Below, piece by piece: positions 53,411 through 64,000 of a stretch of DNA of 64,000 nt; position 1 is the first letter of the stretch, and each line of letters begins with the position of its first letter. This DNA comes from Bacteroidota bacterium (GTDB taxonomy: Bacteria > Bacteroidota > Bacteroidia > Bacteroidales > JACABE01). The notes beneath the pieces were generated by a model. The model ran no database searches. It saw nothing but the letters and a program-made list of their open reading frames with translations, and was not told where the DNA came from. The stretch lies in assembly GCA_026391675.1 (NCBI GenBank), contig JAPLDQ010000008.1:1-64000 (forward strand), written 5' to 3'. A program made the position numbers and the translations under genes.

Positions 53411-54520
53411 TCAGGGCATTAATTCACTCAGTTTTTTTATTAATTTTTCACCTGTTAAGTTCTTTGCTATAATAATTCCGTTTTTATCCAACAAAACAGA
53501 ATATGGAATTGAATTTACACCATATGACTTTTTTGCAGCATTATTCCAGCCATTTATTTCTGAAACATGATGCCATGCAAGCATATCATCTTTGATAGCT
53601 TTTACCCAATTTGGACGATTTCTATCAAAAGATACACCTAAAATATCAAAACCTTTATCTTTGAATAAATTATAAGCAGCGACAATATTAGGATTTTCTT
53701 TACGACAGGGACTGCACCATGAAGCCCAGAAATCAATCAAAACATATTTGCCTTTTAAAGATGAAAGTTTAAATACTTTACCTGCAGTATCTGTCATTTC
53801 TATTTCAATGGCAGGCATGCCAATATCTGTTTTTTTAAGCACAGCAACCCTTTCCTGTAATTGCTTAACAAACACTGAAGCATAAATGCTTTTATCATAA
53901 TTTTTTGTAATTGAATCCAGCATATGTAAATCAATATAGTAGGTTAATTGTGTAAGAACAATATAAGGTGAAACTACAGATTTGTATCTTTCCAATGCAT
54001 AAGTTGTTAAAAAATCAATCTGATGCTGAAAAACCAGATTAGAAATAGAATCATACATCTGCATTAATCTGGTATCATTTTTTGATTGTGCTTCATTATA
54101 CTTATCACTGGCTTCATTCATTAATTTGGTATAACTTCCTATATCCGCCATAACTTTCTTAAATTCATTCTGCGACTTGCTACCGGTAATTTTCACCTTG
54201 TCTAAAGAATCAATATATCCATTTATTTCAATATCAGCATTTTCGACAAAAAAGGAAAGAAATTTATCTTTATTTCCCAATGTCAGACGACAAACCTCAG
54301 GAACTTCGAGTTTTCCATTTAATCTAAAGCTTCCATTTTCACTCATACTTGAGTCCAATACGCTTATTTCACCGGTAGTTCTGCTAAGCAATAATTTCAC
54401 CTTACCATCTTTTAAGCCTTTAATATTTGCTTTGATATGAAAAGCCTGATTTGTATTCTGCTGTGCCATTAAGCCTGTGCTAAAAAGCAGAACCAATATA
54501 ATAGTGTTTATTTTCTTCAT
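53411..54520 (-). CDS. Exported TlpA/ResA-like thioredoxin with DUF4369 domain
   Basis: From ATG 54520 the 369-residue precursor begins with signal peptide MKKINTIILVLLFSTGLMAQ. An ATG 42 bases upstream would put 14 extra residues before the signal and is rejected. The mature N-terminal ~110 residues form the DUF4369 beta domain (KANIKGLKDGKVKLLLSRTT). A helical linker follows. The C-terminal ~140 residues are an AhpC/TSA-type thioredoxin domain with the redox site DFWASWCSPCRKENP (C-x2-C) and FDILGVSFDRNRPNWVKAI. Such proteins act in periplasmic disulfide reduction or cytochrome maturation. It is convergent with ssnA, 8 bp apart. Confidence 0.93.
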   Translation of the reverse strand: MKKINTIILVLLFSTGLMAQQNTNQAFHIKANIKGLKDGKVKLLLSRTTGEISVLDSSMSENGSFRLNGKLEVPEVCRLTLGNKDKFLSFFVENADIEINGYIDSLDKVKITGSKSQNEFKKVMADIGSYTKLMNEASDKYNEAQSKNDTRLMQMYDSISNLVFQHQIDFLTTYALERYKSVVSPYIVLTQLTYYIDLHMLDSITKNYDKSIYASVFVKQLQERVAVLKKTDIGMPAIEIEMTDTAGKVFKLSSLKGKYVLIDFWASWCSPCRKENPNIVAAYNLFKDKGFDILGVSFDRNRPNWVKAIKDDMLAWHHVSEINGWNNAAKKSYGVNSIPYSVLLDKNGIIIAKNLTGEKLIKKLSELMP

Positions 54521-54612
54521 TTTCAATTTTTTGATAAAAGTATATTTTTTTGATTCCAACATGAAAATTTTAACAATTCGTTAATAAATATCTTCGAATT
54601 TACAGTCACTGT

Positions 54613-55794
54613 CTAATTTTTCTGGATCTCCTCCAGCAATTTATCAGCATCATCATGGTCAAAACCATATTCAATATTCAAATCCCTTGCTTTTAATGCC
54701 ATTTCAGCTGCATCTTTCTTATCTTCCAATTTGATGTATAACTTTGCAGCTAAAAGATAAGTATCATATTGTTTATATAATTCTATGGAGTGTTTTACCC
54801 AAAATATTGCTTTATTCAAAGCATTTTTATCGTTTATATTTTTTAAATAAATCTTTGCAATTTTATTCAATTGAAAATAATTATTCCAGTTGTACTTTTC
54901 AACATTCAGCATGGTAGCTTGCTGAAATAAAGGCCAATTATTAAGACTTTCATAATATAACATATCATAAGCAAACAAAATGGAATCAATTCTGCTGAGA
55001 CTGATGGCTGCAATTTCATTCCGGACAATTGGATAATTAATACTATCTCTGAATGAAACCAGATTCGTAAGATTTGTATTTACAACTGCATAAATTTTAC
55101 GTTCAACCCTTTCAACGGAAGTAATAGCAGCGTATTCTTTCTGGTGTTTTAACAAATACTGAAATTCTCTTGAATTGATTTCAGTTATTCCATTGGCAAT
55201 AATACTCCAATTAGTTTCACTCAATAAGTCATTTTCTTTTTGTGTAACAAAATACTGTTTAACTGCTTTTGAATAAGTTAAACCACCTTTTTTTAAAGCT
55301 CTGATATATTCCAGGCAGTTTTTTGCATTACTTACATCTTTTTCAAACTGATTTTTTAAATAGGGTAATTGATTATGAATATAAAGTGCATTCCGGCCTT
55401 CAGCAATAAATCCATCGGCTTTTAGCTCACCGGCATAGCGATATATTTGTGTTCCTGTACTGTCATAAAAAATGAAAGTCGGATAAGAACTAATTTCCAA
55501 TGTTTTTTTCAGTTCAATCCCATCCCCTTTTTCCATATCCTGGCCAACACAAATATAATTTTTATTATAAAATGATGCAACCGTTGAATCAGTAAAAATA
55601 TTAATTTTCATATAATTACAATGCGGACACCATGATGCATATGCCATATAGAAAATAGCTTTATGCTCCTTTTTGGACAGTTCAATAGCTGCATTTAAAC
55701 CAATTTCTTTCAGTTCAAGCGTTTTCTGTGCCAGCAATAATTGACTTATGGTAAGAAATACAACTAATACGAATATATACTTTATTATTTTCAT
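54613..55794 (-). CDS. Exported thioredoxin-fold protein with long helical C-terminus
   Basis: The 393-residue precursor has a signal peptide (MKIIKYIFVLVVFLTISQLL, ending near LAQ). A thioredoxin-like domain follows with MAYASWCPHCNYMKINIFTD (C-x2-C) and KTLEISSYPTFIFYDSTG carrying the cis-proline. The remaining ~230 residues are helical, with TPR-like pairs (LNKAIFWVKHSIELYKQYDT, LLAAKLYIKLEDKKDAAEMA). This two-part layout is common in Bacteroidota exported thioredoxins. It lies 92 bp upstream of the TlpA-like gene on the same strand and could work with it. Confidence 0.88.
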   Translation of the reverse strand: MKIIKYIFVLVVFLTISQLLLAQKTLELKEIGLNAAIELSKKEHKAIFYMAYASWCPHCNYMKINIFTDSTVASFYNKNYICVGQDMEKGDGIELKKTLEISSYPTFIFYDSTGTQIYRYAGELKADGFIAEGRNALYIHNQLPYLKNQFEKDVSNAKNCLEYIRALKKGGLTYSKAVKQYFVTQKENDLLSETNWSIIANGITEINSREFQYLLKHQKEYAAITSVERVERKIYAVVNTNLTNLVSFRDSINYPIVRNEIAAISLSRIDSILFAYDMLYYESLNNWPLFQQATMLNVEKYNWNNYFQLNKIAKIYLKNINDKNALNKAIFWVKHSIELYKQYDTYLLAAKLYIKLEDKKDAAEMALKARDLNIEYGFDHDDADKLLEEIQKN

Positions 55795-55809
55795 TGATAT
55801 TAAAAAATT

Positions 55810-55839
55810 AAGAGCTATAAACCTAATGTTTTAGCTCTT
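55810..55839 (-). terminator. Enolase terminator
   Basis: AAGAGCTA and TAGCTCTT form an 8-base stem, followed on the minus strand by AATTTTTTAATAT. It sits about 37 bases after the eno stop and before the next start codon on the same strand. Confidence 0.65.
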
Positions 55840-55875
55840 AATTATAACAATTTTTATGCCGTTTAGGTAGTTGAT

Positions 55876-57177
<1,302 letters not shown>

Positions 57178-57232
57178 TTAATCGTAATTAATTCATCAAA
57201 ATTAGTAAAAAAACAGTTGTGAAAAATAAAAA

Positions 57233-57262
57233 AAGGATAAAGTGTTTTAAAACCTTATCCTT
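57233..57262 (-). terminator. Terminator of the lipoprotein gene
   Basis: AAGGATAA (57233-57240) and TTATCCTT (57255-57262) pair, and the minus strand continues with a T-run (TTTTTTTATTTTTC). It is 20 bases past the stop of the gene at 57283. Confidence 0.7.
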
Positions 57263-57282
57263 ATATAATTTGATTAATAAAG

Positions 57283-57942
57283 TTATAACTTAATTTTAGC
57301 TGAAGTTAATTTATAAGCTGTACTTGGAAAACCATTTGATAAAAGGCCAACCATACCTAAGCCTTTTTTATAGTAGTATTTATGAGTAATGTTACCCGGA
57401 TTTAAATTAGTAATCTCTAGTAAACCTGTATAAGAACAAGCTGGAGTAACCAAAGAAGCTGATAAATTAGTAACGGTCCATACATCTGTACTACTCTGTC
57501 CTGTCCATGTTTGATTTATATAAGGTGAACCAGGAACAAATAAATATTCTCCTGATCCTGAATAAATGCTATAATAATTATAAATATCATGCGTTAATGG
57601 GTCTTCCCTGAAATATTCATAACTTCCGGAATACATCCACCCTGAATCATCTTTTAACATTGCATATGTATGCAGGCTGGTTGGATTAGCAAACCCATAA
57701 TGAACTAAAGAAGGTTTTTGATTTTGAATTACATCCAACATATAATAATTATAATTCCATATATTTCCTGAATCTAATGGGAAATATGTATTTTTTCCAT
57801 TTCCATTACAAATAATACTATTGTTATTATTGCCATTTGTAATTGGAGTTGTCGTGTCATTGTTTTTTTTACATGATAAAATTAAAAATGAATTTACTGT
57901 TATAATCGTAACAATAAAAATTAAAATTGAGTTTTTTTTCAT
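57283..57942 (-). CDS. Predicted lipoprotein of unknown function
   Basis: The 219-residue protein has a lipoprotein signal peptide ending in the lipobox ILSC (MKKNSILIFIVTIITVNSFL, then ILSCKKNND) with Cys near residue 24. The acylated Cys is followed by a Thr/Asn-rich linker (TPITNGNNNNSIICNGNG). The body is beta-rich and aromatic (YFPLDSGNIWNYNYYMLDVI, YLFVPGSPYINQTWTGQSST), in the style of Bacteroidota surface or periplasmic lipoproteins. No function is recognised. It is flanked by two terminators and is transcribed alone between eno and the ribosomal operon. Confidence 0.75.
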   Translation of the reverse strand: MKKNSILIFIVTIITVNSFLILSCKKNNDTTTPITNGNNNNSIICNGNGKNTYFPLDSGNIWNYNYYMLDVIQNQKPSLVHYGFANPTSLHTYAMLKDDSGWMYSGSYEYFREDPLTHDIYNYYSIYSGSGEYLFVPGSPYINQTWTGQSSTDVWTVTNLSASLVTPACSYTGLLEITNLNPGNITHKYYYKKGLGMVGLLSNGFPSTAYKLTSAKIKL

Positions 57943-58002
57943 AAAAATTGAGTTTTGGTTAATATTTTCCCAAAAATAATAAAATTATGAATATAACAAA
58001 AA

Positions 58003-58033
58003 AAAAGGATAAAGTAATTAACTTTATCCTTTT
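58003..58033 (-). terminator. Terminator of the ribosomal protein operon
   Basis: AAAAGGATAAAGT (58003-58015) and ACTTTATCCTTTT (58021-58033) form a perfect 13-base stem with a 5-base loop, followed on the minus strand by a T-run. It lies 22 bases after the rplQ stop and marks the operon end. Confidence 0.8.
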
Positions 58034-58055
58034 CCAATATTGTAAATATAAAGAA

Positions 58056-58673
58056 TTATTCTTCTTTCTTTTCGTTGGTTTCTTCAGCTGGAGTTTCTTC
58101 AGTTGCTTCAGGAGTTTCTTCTGCAACAACTTCTTCTGTAACAGGTTCTTCAACAACAACGGCTTCTTCGATAACAGGAGTTGCTTCTACTTTTGCATCT
58201 GCTTTTTTAGCAGCAATTTTTGGTTGAGCAGTTTCTGTTTCACCGGCTTTTTTCTTACTTCTTTTTCTGCGGGTTGATTTTGAAGCAGCATCTTCTTTTG
58301 CTTTCAATAAGTTTTCGTTATAATCAACTAATTCGATGATGCACATATCAGCATTGTCGCCTAAACGTGTTCCTGTTTTTAATATACGGGTATATCCACC
58401 TGGTCTGTCAGCTATTTTTACAGCTATTTCTCTGAATAATTCAGTAACAGCTTCTTTACTCTGTAAATAACTAAAAACAGTTCTGCGTGAGTGTGTTGAA
58501 TCGTCTTTTGCTTTGTTAAGCATTGGCTCAACATATACTCTGAGCGCTTTAGCTTTAGCAACAGTAGTTGTAATTCTTTTGTGAAGAATTAATGAAGTTG
58601 CCATATTAGCCAACATATGTACTCTGTGAGAATGAGTTCTTCCTAATTTATTGATTTTGTTTCCGTGTCTCAT
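58056..58673 (-). CDS. rplQ: 50S ribosomal protein L17 with acidic C-terminal extension
   Basis: Residues 1-~125 are L17: [60 protein letters not shown]. Beyond, a ~75-residue low-complexity tail rich in Lys, Ala, Glu and Val ([20 protein letters not shown], then [20 protein letters not shown]) makes the protein much longer than the ~120 residues of E. coli L17. Similar extensions occur in other Bacteroidota. The gene is the last of the operon, 5 bp after rpoA, and is followed by a strong terminator. Confidence 0.97.
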   Translation of the reverse strand: MRHGNKINKLGRTHSHRVHMLANMATSLILHKRITTTVAKAKALRVYVEPMLNKAKDDSTHSRRTVFSYLQSKEAVTELFREIAVKIADRPGGYTRILKTGTRLGDNADMCIIELVDYNENLLKAKEDAASKSTRRKRSKKKAGETETAQPKIAAKKADAKVEATPVIEEAVVVEEPVTEEVVAEETPEATEETPAEETNEKKEE

Positions 58674-58678
58674 TTCGA

Positions 58679-59671
58679 TTAATCTTTATCTAATTTATAT
58701 TTTGCTACATTCATTCCAAATTCCAGATTTTTGCTTTTTACCAACTGTTCAAGTTCGGTTAAAGATTTCTTTCCAAAATTTCTGAATTTTAACAAATCGT
58801 TCTTATTAAATGATGCTAATTCACCCAATGTTTCAACTTCAGCAGCTTTTAAGCAATTTAGCGCACGAACTGAAAGGTCCATATCAACTAATTTGGTTTT
58901 AAGCAACTGGCGAATATGTAATGTATTTTCGTCAAATTCTTCTGAAATAGCTTTTTCTTCTGCATCTAATGTAATTCTTTCATCTGAGAATAACATAAAG
59001 TGATGGATAAGAATTTTAGCAGCTTCTTTCAATGCTTCTTTTGGATGAATTGAACCATCGGTCTGGATTTCGAAAATTAATTTTTCGTAATCTGTTTTTT
59101 GCTCAACTCTGTAACTATCTACTGTAAATTTAACGTTTTTAATTGGTGTATGAATTGAGTCAATTGCAATGGTACCAATGTTATCGTTTGAATTTTTATT
59201 CTCTTCTGCAGGTACATAACCTCTTCCTTTGTTAATTGTAAACTCAATGTTTAATTTAACGGAAGGTTCCATATTGCAAATTACCAAATCAGGATTCAAT
59301 ACCTGAAAGCCATTTAAGAATTTATTGATATCACCGGCTTTGAATGTATCCTGACCAGAGATATTTACCTGAATTCTTTCGTTGTTTACGTTTTCAATCT
59401 GACGTTTAAAACGAATTTGTTTCAAACTAAGTATGATTTCAGTAACATCTTCAACAACGCCTTTAATGGAAGAAAATTCCTGCTCAACGCCTTCGATTTT
59501 CACGGTAGTTATTGCAAATCCTTCTAACGAGGATAACAATATACGACGCAATGCGTTTCCTACTGTAATACCGTAGCCGGGCTCTAATGGACGAAATTCA
59601 AATGTTCCTTGAAAATCATCTGCTTCTATCATTATAACCTTATCAGGTTTTTGAAAAGCTAATATTGCCAT
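58679..59671 (-). CDS. rpoA: RNA polymerase alpha subunit
   Basis: The 330-residue subunit directs polymerase assembly and contacts promoters and activators. The N-terminal domain has [20 protein letters not shown] and [20 protein letters not shown]. The C-terminal domain has [20 protein letters not shown]-like residues ([20 protein letters not shown]) and [20 protein letters not shown]. Length is standard. It lies between rpsD (88 bp) and rplQ (5 bp). Confidence 0.99.
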   Translation of the reverse strand: MAILAFQKPDKVIMIEADDFQGTFEFRPLEPGYGITVGNALRRILLSSLEGFAITTVKIEGVEQEFSSIKGVVEDVTEIILSLKQIRFKRQIENVNNERIQVNISGQDTFKAGDINKFLNGFQVLNPDLVICNMEPSVKLNIEFTINKGRGYVPAEENKNSNDNIGTIAIDSIHTPIKNVKFTVDSYRVEQKTDYEKLIFEIQTDGSIHPKEALKEAAKILIHHFMLFSDERITLDAEEKAISEEFDENTLHIRQLLKTKLVDMDLSVRALNCLKAAEVETLGELASFNKNDLLKFRNFGKKSLTELEQLVKSKNLEFGMNVAKYKLDKD

Positions 59672-59759
59672 TTGTTATTTTTTTCTTATTTTTATAAATA
59701 AATTGTTGAGGGTTAAAGCAACAATTTTAAAAACTTTACTACAAAAATTGTAATCACTC

Positions 59760-60365
59760 TTATTTAGAGTACAATTCGACGATGAGTTGTTCCTTTATGT
59801 TTTCAGGAATTTCAGATCTTTCAGGGTAGTTAAGGAATTTACCGGTCAAAGTATTTACATCCCATTCTAACCAAGAGTTCTGGTTAATACGTGAAGCTAC
59901 TGAATTGGTAATTGATTCCATTGATTTTGATTTTTCTCTAACAGCAATAATATCACCAGCTTTTAATGAATAAGAAGGAATATTAACTACTTTTCCATTC
60001 ACAGTAATATGACAGTGAGAAACCAACTGACGTGCAGCACTTCTGGTTGGGGCAATTCCTAAACGGAAAACAACGTTATCTAATCTTGATTCGATTAATT
60101 GTAACAGGTTTTCGCCGGTTATCCCTTTCTTGTGTGCAGCTTTGTGGAAAACATTTCTAAATTGTTTTTCTAAAATACCATAAGTATATTTAGCTTTTTG
60201 TTTTTCCTGCAACTGAAGTCCGTATTCTGACTGTTTTGCTCTTCTTTTGGTAGCTCCGTGTTGTCCCGGTGGATAATTCTTTTTTTCGAAAGAACGATCT
60301 GGTCCAAAGATTGGATCTTTAAATTTTCTTGCTATTTTGGTTTTTGGCCCTATATATCTTGCCAT
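59760..60365 (-). CDS. rpsD: 30S ribosomal protein S4
   Basis: The 201-residue primary assembly protein binds 16S rRNA. Characteristic segments are [40 protein letters not shown], the S4 RNA-binding domain [20 protein letters not shown], then [20 protein letters not shown]. The length is standard for Bacteroidota. In related operons S4 is a translational autoregulator. It lies 37 bp after rpsK. Confidence 0.99.
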   Translation of the reverse strand: MARYIGPKTKIARKFKDPIFGPDRSFEKKNYPPGQHGATKRRAKQSEYGLQLQEKQKAKYTYGILEKQFRNVFHKAAHKKGITGENLLQLIESRLDNVVFRLGIAPTRSAARQLVSHCHITVNGKVVNIPSYSLKAGDIIAVREKSKSMESITNSVASRINQNSWLEWDVNTLTGKFLNYPERSEIPENIKEQLIVELYSK

Positions 60366-60402
60366 AATCTTTATATTGTTTTATAATGATTTTTTAATTT
60401 GC

Positions 60403-60792
60403 TTAAACTCTTCTTCTTTTAGGAGGTCTGCAACCGTTATGTGGTAATGGAGTAACATCCTGAATTTCCATAACTTCAATACCTGAAGCATGAATTGTTC
60501 TGATTGCAGATTCTCTGCCTGCGCCAGGTCCTTTAACGAAAGCTTTTACCTTACGCAAGCCTAAATCGAAAGCAACTTTTGAACAATCAGTTGCTGCCAT
60601 TTGTGCAGCATAAGGAGTGTTCTTTTTTGAACCTTTGAAACCCATTTTACCAGCTGATGCCCAAGAAATAACTTGTCCAGCATTATTTGTTAACGAAATA
60701 ATGATGTTGTTAAAAGAAGCATTGATGAATGCTTTACCCAATGGTTCTACTTTTACAACTCTTTTTTTTGTAACTTTAGCAGTTTTTGCCAT
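60403..60792 (-). CDS. rpsK: 30S ribosomal protein S11
   Basis: The 129-residue protein has the S11 signatures: [60 protein letters not shown] and the invariant C-terminus [18 protein letters not shown]. The short basic N-terminal extension ([17 protein letters not shown]) is common. It is placed between rpsM (47 bp) and rpsD. Confidence 0.99.
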   Translation of the reverse strand: MAKTAKVTKKRVVKVEPLGKAFINASFNNIIISLTNNAGQVISWASAGKMGFKGSKKNTPYAAQMAATDCSKVAFDLGLRKVKAFVKGPGAGRESAIRTIHASGIEVMEIQDVTPLPHNGCRPPKRRRV

Positions 60793-60839
60793 ATTTACTA
60801 TTATTTAAACTTCTTAATTATTCTTATTGAAACTAATTA

Positions 60840-61220
60840 TTAACCTTTAGGTGCTTTTTTCTTATTAGCAACAGTTTTCTTTCTACCTTTACGGGTTCTT
60901 GCATTGTTTTTTGTACTCTGACCTCTTGAAGGCAATCCAAGACGGTGTCTGATTCCTCTGTAGCAACCAATGTCCATAAGACGTTTGATATTCAGCTGAA
61001 CTTCTGAACGAAGCGCACCTTCTACTTTTATAGAATCATTAATGATTGTACGTATAGCATTTTGCTCATCATCGTTCCAATCGTTTACTTTTTTATTTAC
61101 GTCGATACCGGCTTCTTTTAAAATTTTCTGAGCAGTTGCTTTTCCTATGCCAAAAACATATGTTAAGCCAATTTCTCCTCTTTTATTTTTCGGTAAATCT
61201 ATTCCTGCAATTCTTGCCAT
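60840..61220 (-). CDS. rpsM: 30S ribosomal protein S13
   Basis: The 126-residue head protein contacts the P-site tRNA and forms bridges to the large subunit. It shows [40 protein letters not shown], the L5-contact region [20 protein letters not shown], and the basic tail [20 protein letters not shown]. Length is standard. It follows rpmJ after 35 bp. Confidence 0.99.
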   Translation of the reverse strand: MARIAGIDLPKNKRGEIGLTYVFGIGKATAQKILKEAGIDVNKKVNDWNDDEQNAIRTIINDSIKVEGALRSEVQLNIKRLMDIGCYRGIRHRLGLPSRGQSTKNNARTRKGRKKTVANKKKAPKG

Positions 61221-61255
61221 AAAATGATTTGTATTTTACAGATTAATTATTTTGT

Positions 61256-61372
61256 TTATCCCTGTCTTTGTTTATACTTAGGATTCTTTTTATTAATAAC
61301 ATAAATTCTTCCTTTTCTGCGCACTATTTTGCAGTCGGGCGTCCTTTTCTTAACAGATGTTCTGACTTTCAT
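61256..61372 (-). CDS. rpmJ: 50S ribosomal protein L36
   Basis: The 38-residue protein begins [20 protein letters not shown] and ends with [18 protein letters not shown]. It is the typical L36 sequence. Cys is kept at residue 14, but the later zinc ligands differ (Lys or Tyr positions), as in zinc-free L36 variants. It lies between infA (16 bp) and rpsM and is below the usual length cut-off of ORF callers. Confidence 0.97.
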   Translation of the reverse strand: MKVRTSVKKRTPDCKIVRRKGRIYVINKKNPKYKQRQG

Positions 61373-61388
61373 TATTATTTATTTTTTA

Positions 61389-61607
61389 TTATTTATATCT
61401 GAACGTTATTCTTCCTTTTGATAAATCATAAGGCGACATTTCTAACTGTACTTTATCACCCGGTAATATTTTGATATAATGCATGCGCATTTTACCTGAA
61501 ATATGAGCTGTTATAACATGTCCATTTTCCAACTCAACTCGAAACATAGCATTCCCCAGGGATTCTAATACAGTTCCATCTAATTGAATTGATGTTTGTT
61601 TTGCCAT
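61389..61607 (-). CDS. infA: Translation initiation factor IF-1
   Basis: The 72-residue OB-fold factor occupies the ribosomal A site during initiation. Segments [40 protein letters not shown] and [14 protein letters not shown] match the family over its full length. It is 9 bp downstream of map and 16 bp before rpmJ in the operon. Confidence 0.99.
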   Translation of the reverse strand: MAKQTSIQLDGTVLESLGNAMFRVELENGHVITAHISGKMRMHYIKILPGDKVQLEMSPYDLSKGRITFRYK

Positions 61608-61616
61608 TTAGCTTTT

Positions 61617-62399
61617 TTATTTATTTAAAGTCAATAATACGTTTTCAATTTCTTCAAAACTTGATAAAATCTCAGCTTTTCCTTTTCTAACTACAACATT
61701 GTGTTCGTAATGTGCAGATATTTTTCTGTCAGCAGTTCTGATGGTCCAGCCATCACGTTCCTGGATAACATTTTTAACTCCCAGATTAATCATAGGTTCA
61801 ATTGCTATTACCAGTCCTTCCTGAAGTTTCATTCCTGTTCCCTGTTTACCATAATTAGGTATTTCAGGTTTTTCATGTAACTTCCTTCCTAATCCGTGAC
61901 CTACCAGATCCCGAACAACTGAATAACCCAGACTTTCGACATAACTTTGAATTTCAAATCCTATATCTCCAACTCTTTTGCCGTCAATAGCTGCATTTAT
62001 ACCCCTGTATAATGATTCTTTGGTAGCTTTCATTAAGTTAAGCTTTTCTTCACTTACATTTCCAACTGCGAAAGTATAAGCTGAATCACCATAAAATTCA
62101 TTTTTTAAAGTACCGCAATCTACCGAAACAATATCTCCATCCTGCAACACTCTTTTTCCCGGAATCCCATGAACTACTTCATCGTTTACCGAAATACAAA
62201 GGCTGTGTTTGAAACCATTGTAACCTTTAAATCCGGGAACAGCACCATGACTTCTGATGAAGTCTTCTGCTATTGTATCCAAAAACAAGGTTTCAACGCC
62301 TGGTTTGATATATTTAGCAACTTCTGCTAAGGTTTTACCAACAAGTAAAGAACTTTCTCTTATTAATTCTATTTCTTCTTCTGTCTTATATTGAATCAT
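61617..62399 (-). CDS. map: Methionine aminopeptidase, type I
   Basis: The 260-residue enzyme removes the initiator methionine. Metal ligands are visible in DGDIVSVDCGTLKNEFYGDS (two Asp), LVGHGLGRKLHEKPEIPNYG (His), EGLVIAIEPMINLG (Glu), and YEHNVVVRKGKAEIL near the C-terminus. No N-terminal zinc extension is present, as in type Ia enzymes. It follows secY after 20 bp, the usual neighbour in this operon. Confidence 0.98.
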   Translation of the reverse strand: MIQYKTEEEIELIRESSLLVGKTLAEVAKYIKPGVETLFLDTIAEDFIRSHGAVPGFKGYNGFKHSLCISVNDEVVHGIPGKRVLQDGDIVSVDCGTLKNEFYGDSAYTFAVGNVSEEKLNLMKATKESLYRGINAAIDGKRVGDIGFEIQSYVESLGYSVVRDLVGHGLGRKLHEKPEIPNYGKQGTGMKLQEGLVIAIEPMINLGVKNVIQERDGWTIRTADRKISAHYEHNVVVRKGKAEILSSFEEIENVLLTLNK

Positions 62400-62419
62400 G
62401 CAACGATATTATTCATTTA

Positions 62420-63781
62420 TTAAGCACTCATGCCCGTTGCAGTTCTTCCTTTTATTCTACCTGATTTTGTTAATCCATCATAATGACGCATTAATAAATG
62501 ACTTTCAATTTGTTGTAATGTATCTAAAACAACACCTACTAAAATAAGCAGTGATGTTCCACCATAGAACTGAGCAAATTGAGAGTTAACACCAAATAAT
62601 CTGACAATAGCAGGCATAATAGCAACGAAAGCCAAGAATAATGAACCTGGTAAAGTAATTCTTGACATTACTTCGTCCAAAAATTCAGCAGTTTTTTTAC
62701 CGGGTTTAATACCGGGAATAAATCCACCGTTCTTTTTCATATCTTCAGCCATTTGGTTAGGATTGATAGTTACTGCAGTATAGAAATACGTGAAAGCAAC
62801 GATCATTACACCAAATATAAAATTATACCAGAATCCATTAAAATCAGAAAGAACTGAAACAAAACCAGATAACGCTTCTGAAGCTGCAAATCCGGCTAAA
62901 GTAATAGGAATAAACATAATAGCCTGAGCAAAAATGATAGGCATAACACCGGCAGCATTTACTTTTAAAGGTATATACTGACGTACACCACCATATTGTT
63001 TATTTCCTACTATTCTTTTTGCATATTGAACGGGTATCTTTCGGGTCCCCTGAACCAGTAAGATACTCACTAATATAACGAGCACAAGAACGACCAATTC
63101 AACAAGGAATATAACCAAACCACCACCTTGTTCTTCCATTCTTGAAACAAATTCTCCAAATAAAGCAAAAGGTAATCTGGCAATAATTCCAATCATGATT
63201 AACATTGAAATTCCGTTTCCTATACCTTTATCTGTTATTTTTTCACCCATCCACATTACAAATAATGTACCTGCAACAAGAATTATTACAGATGAAATAT
63301 AAAAGAACATCGTTGGAGGAGTTCCGTTAAAAGGATAGATTGCTGTTGGAGAACTTGCTAACTGATGTGTTAGATTTGCCAGATAACCGGGAGCTTGAAA
63401 TCCGGTAATAGCCACAGTTAACCAACGTGTAATCTGATTTATTTTTTTACGTCCGCTTTCACCTTCTTTTTGAAGTTTCTGGAAGTAAGGAATTGCCATA
63501 CCCAATAATTGAACTACAATTGAAGCAGAAATATAAGGCATAATACCCAATGCAAATACAGAAGCGTGCGAGAAAGCACCTCCTGAAAACATGTTTAATA
63601 AGCCTAAAATACCACTGCTCGTTTGATTTTTCAACGAAGCCAATTGGTTGGGGTCAACACCTGGAAGTACTACATAAGAACCGAAACGATAGATTAATAT
63701 TATACCAATGGTATAAAGAATACGTTTACGTAGTTCTTCAATTTTGTAGATATTTTTTATAGTCTGAATAAATCTTTTCAT
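62420..63781 (-). CDS. secY: Protein translocase subunit SecY
   Basis: The 453-residue channel of the Sec translocon has ten hydrophobic helices. Signatures include KRILYTIGIILIYRFGSYVV, the plug region LGLLNMFSGGAFSHASVFAL, GIMPYISASIVVQLLGMAIP, and KGIGNGISMLIMIGIIARLP. GGVRQYIPLKVNAAGVMPII and FIPGIKPGKKTAEFLDEVMS (cytoplasmic loops for ribosome and SecA contact) are also present. It follows the partial rplO by 10 bp. Confidence 0.99.
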   Translation of the reverse strand: MKRFIQTIKNIYKIEELRKRILYTIGIILIYRFGSYVVLPGVDPNQLASLKNQTSSGILGLLNMFSGGAFSHASVFALGIMPYISASIVVQLLGMAIPYFQKLQKEGESGRKKINQITRWLTVAITGFQAPGYLANLTHQLASSPTAIYPFNGTPPTMFFYISSVIILVAGTLFVMWMGEKITDKGIGNGISMLIMIGIIARLPFALFGEFVSRMEEQGGGLVIFLVELVVLVLVILVSILLVQGTRKIPVQYAKRIVGNKQYGGVRQYIPLKVNAAGVMPIIFAQAIMFIPITLAGFAASEALSGFVSVLSDFNGFWYNFIFGVMIVAFTYFYTAVTINPNQMAEDMKKNGGFIPGIKPGKKTAEFLDEVMSRITLPGSLFLAFVAIMPAIVRLFGVNSQFAQFYGGTSLLILVGVVLDTLQQIESHLLMRHYDGLTKSGRIKGRTATGMSA

Positions 63782-63791
63782 GTAATCTAAG

Positions 63792-64000
63792 TTATATAGT
63801 TGTTGCTACACCACCATTTGCTTCAATTGCTTTTATAGCTGTTGCAGTAAAAGCATGTGCTTTAACTTCTAATTTAGCTTTTAATTCGCCTCTGCCTAAA
63901 ATTTTCACTTTGTCATTTTTTGAAACCAGACCATTTTCTTTTAGAACAGCGATATCAATAACTTCTAAATTTTTAGCTTCAGCTAATTTTTGTAAGGTAT
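63792..64000 (-). CDS. rplO: 50S ribosomal protein L15, C-terminal part (runs off the window)
   Basis: The minus-strand frame enters from the window edge and ends at the stop 63792-63794. It encodes [20 protein letters not shown], then the typical L15 end [20 protein letters not shown] and [15 protein letters not shown]. The N-terminal half lies outside. Its position directly before secY is the conserved arrangement. Confidence 0.95.
   Translation of the reverse strand, partial: TLQKLAEAKNLEVIDIAVLKENGLVSKNDKVKILGRGELKAKLEVKAHAFTATAIKAIEANGGVATTI

Overview
The window is AT-rich chromosomal DNA from a member of the Bacteroidota. Three things support this: many genes are preceded by the Bacteroidota -7 promoter element TAnnTTTG, several families match that phylum (TlpA-like thioredoxins, single-chain GcvP, the secY-map-infA-rpmJ-rpsM-rpsK-rpsD-rpoA-rplQ order), and the intergenic repeat families are of a type common there. 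No rRNA, tRNA or CRISPR array was recognised.

Positions 1-25400 are an accessory, defence-like region. It opens with a RES/Xre toxin-antitoxin pair and an IS256 remnant. Then comes a type I restriction-modification locus in two blocks, all on the minus strand. The upstream block is hsdM-hsdS followed by a trypsin-like protease fused to a DNA/RNA non-specific endonuclease. The downstream block is an XRE regulator fused to an ImmA/IrrE metallopeptidase, a PIN-domain protein, hsdR and an unknown gene. Its four genes are 0-16 bp apart and are read from one palindrome-embedded promoter. Next come a 1,058-residue membrane protein with a TrkA-like Rossmann domain and a truncated IS5-type transposase. 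A probable three-gene cassette follows, made of a Pycsar-effector-like membrane protein, an ATP-grasp-like protein and a radical SAM protein; a single-pass membrane protein lies beside it. I regard this cassette as the best candidate for an undescribed system. After it are two unknown membrane proteins inserted against the 3' remnant of a repeat-domain gene, the intact paralogue of that gene, and a protein made almost entirely of 7-residue repeats.

Positions 25400-37600 are housekeeping genes separated by long repeat-filled spacers: gcvP, an FKBP isomerase, a MOSC-MogA fusion, an ABC-F ATPase, rubrerythrin, a flavin reductase-rubredoxin fusion, rlmF and a MocA-like nucleotidyltransferase.

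Positions 36800-53400 hold a dispersed anaerobic purine/uric-acid type catabolic group: MocA-like protein, YgfK-like flavo-iron-sulfur protein, two fold-type-II PLP enzymes, an XdhD-like molybdenum hydroxylase and SsnA. Unrelated genes are interleaved with it, and a REP-associated tyrosine transposase next to four tandem 250-bp palindromic repeat units sits between the two PLP enzymes.

Positions 53400-64000 contain two thioredoxin-fold exported proteins, enolase, a lipoprotein and the distal end of the ribosomal protein operon, from rplQ back to a partial rplO at the window edge.
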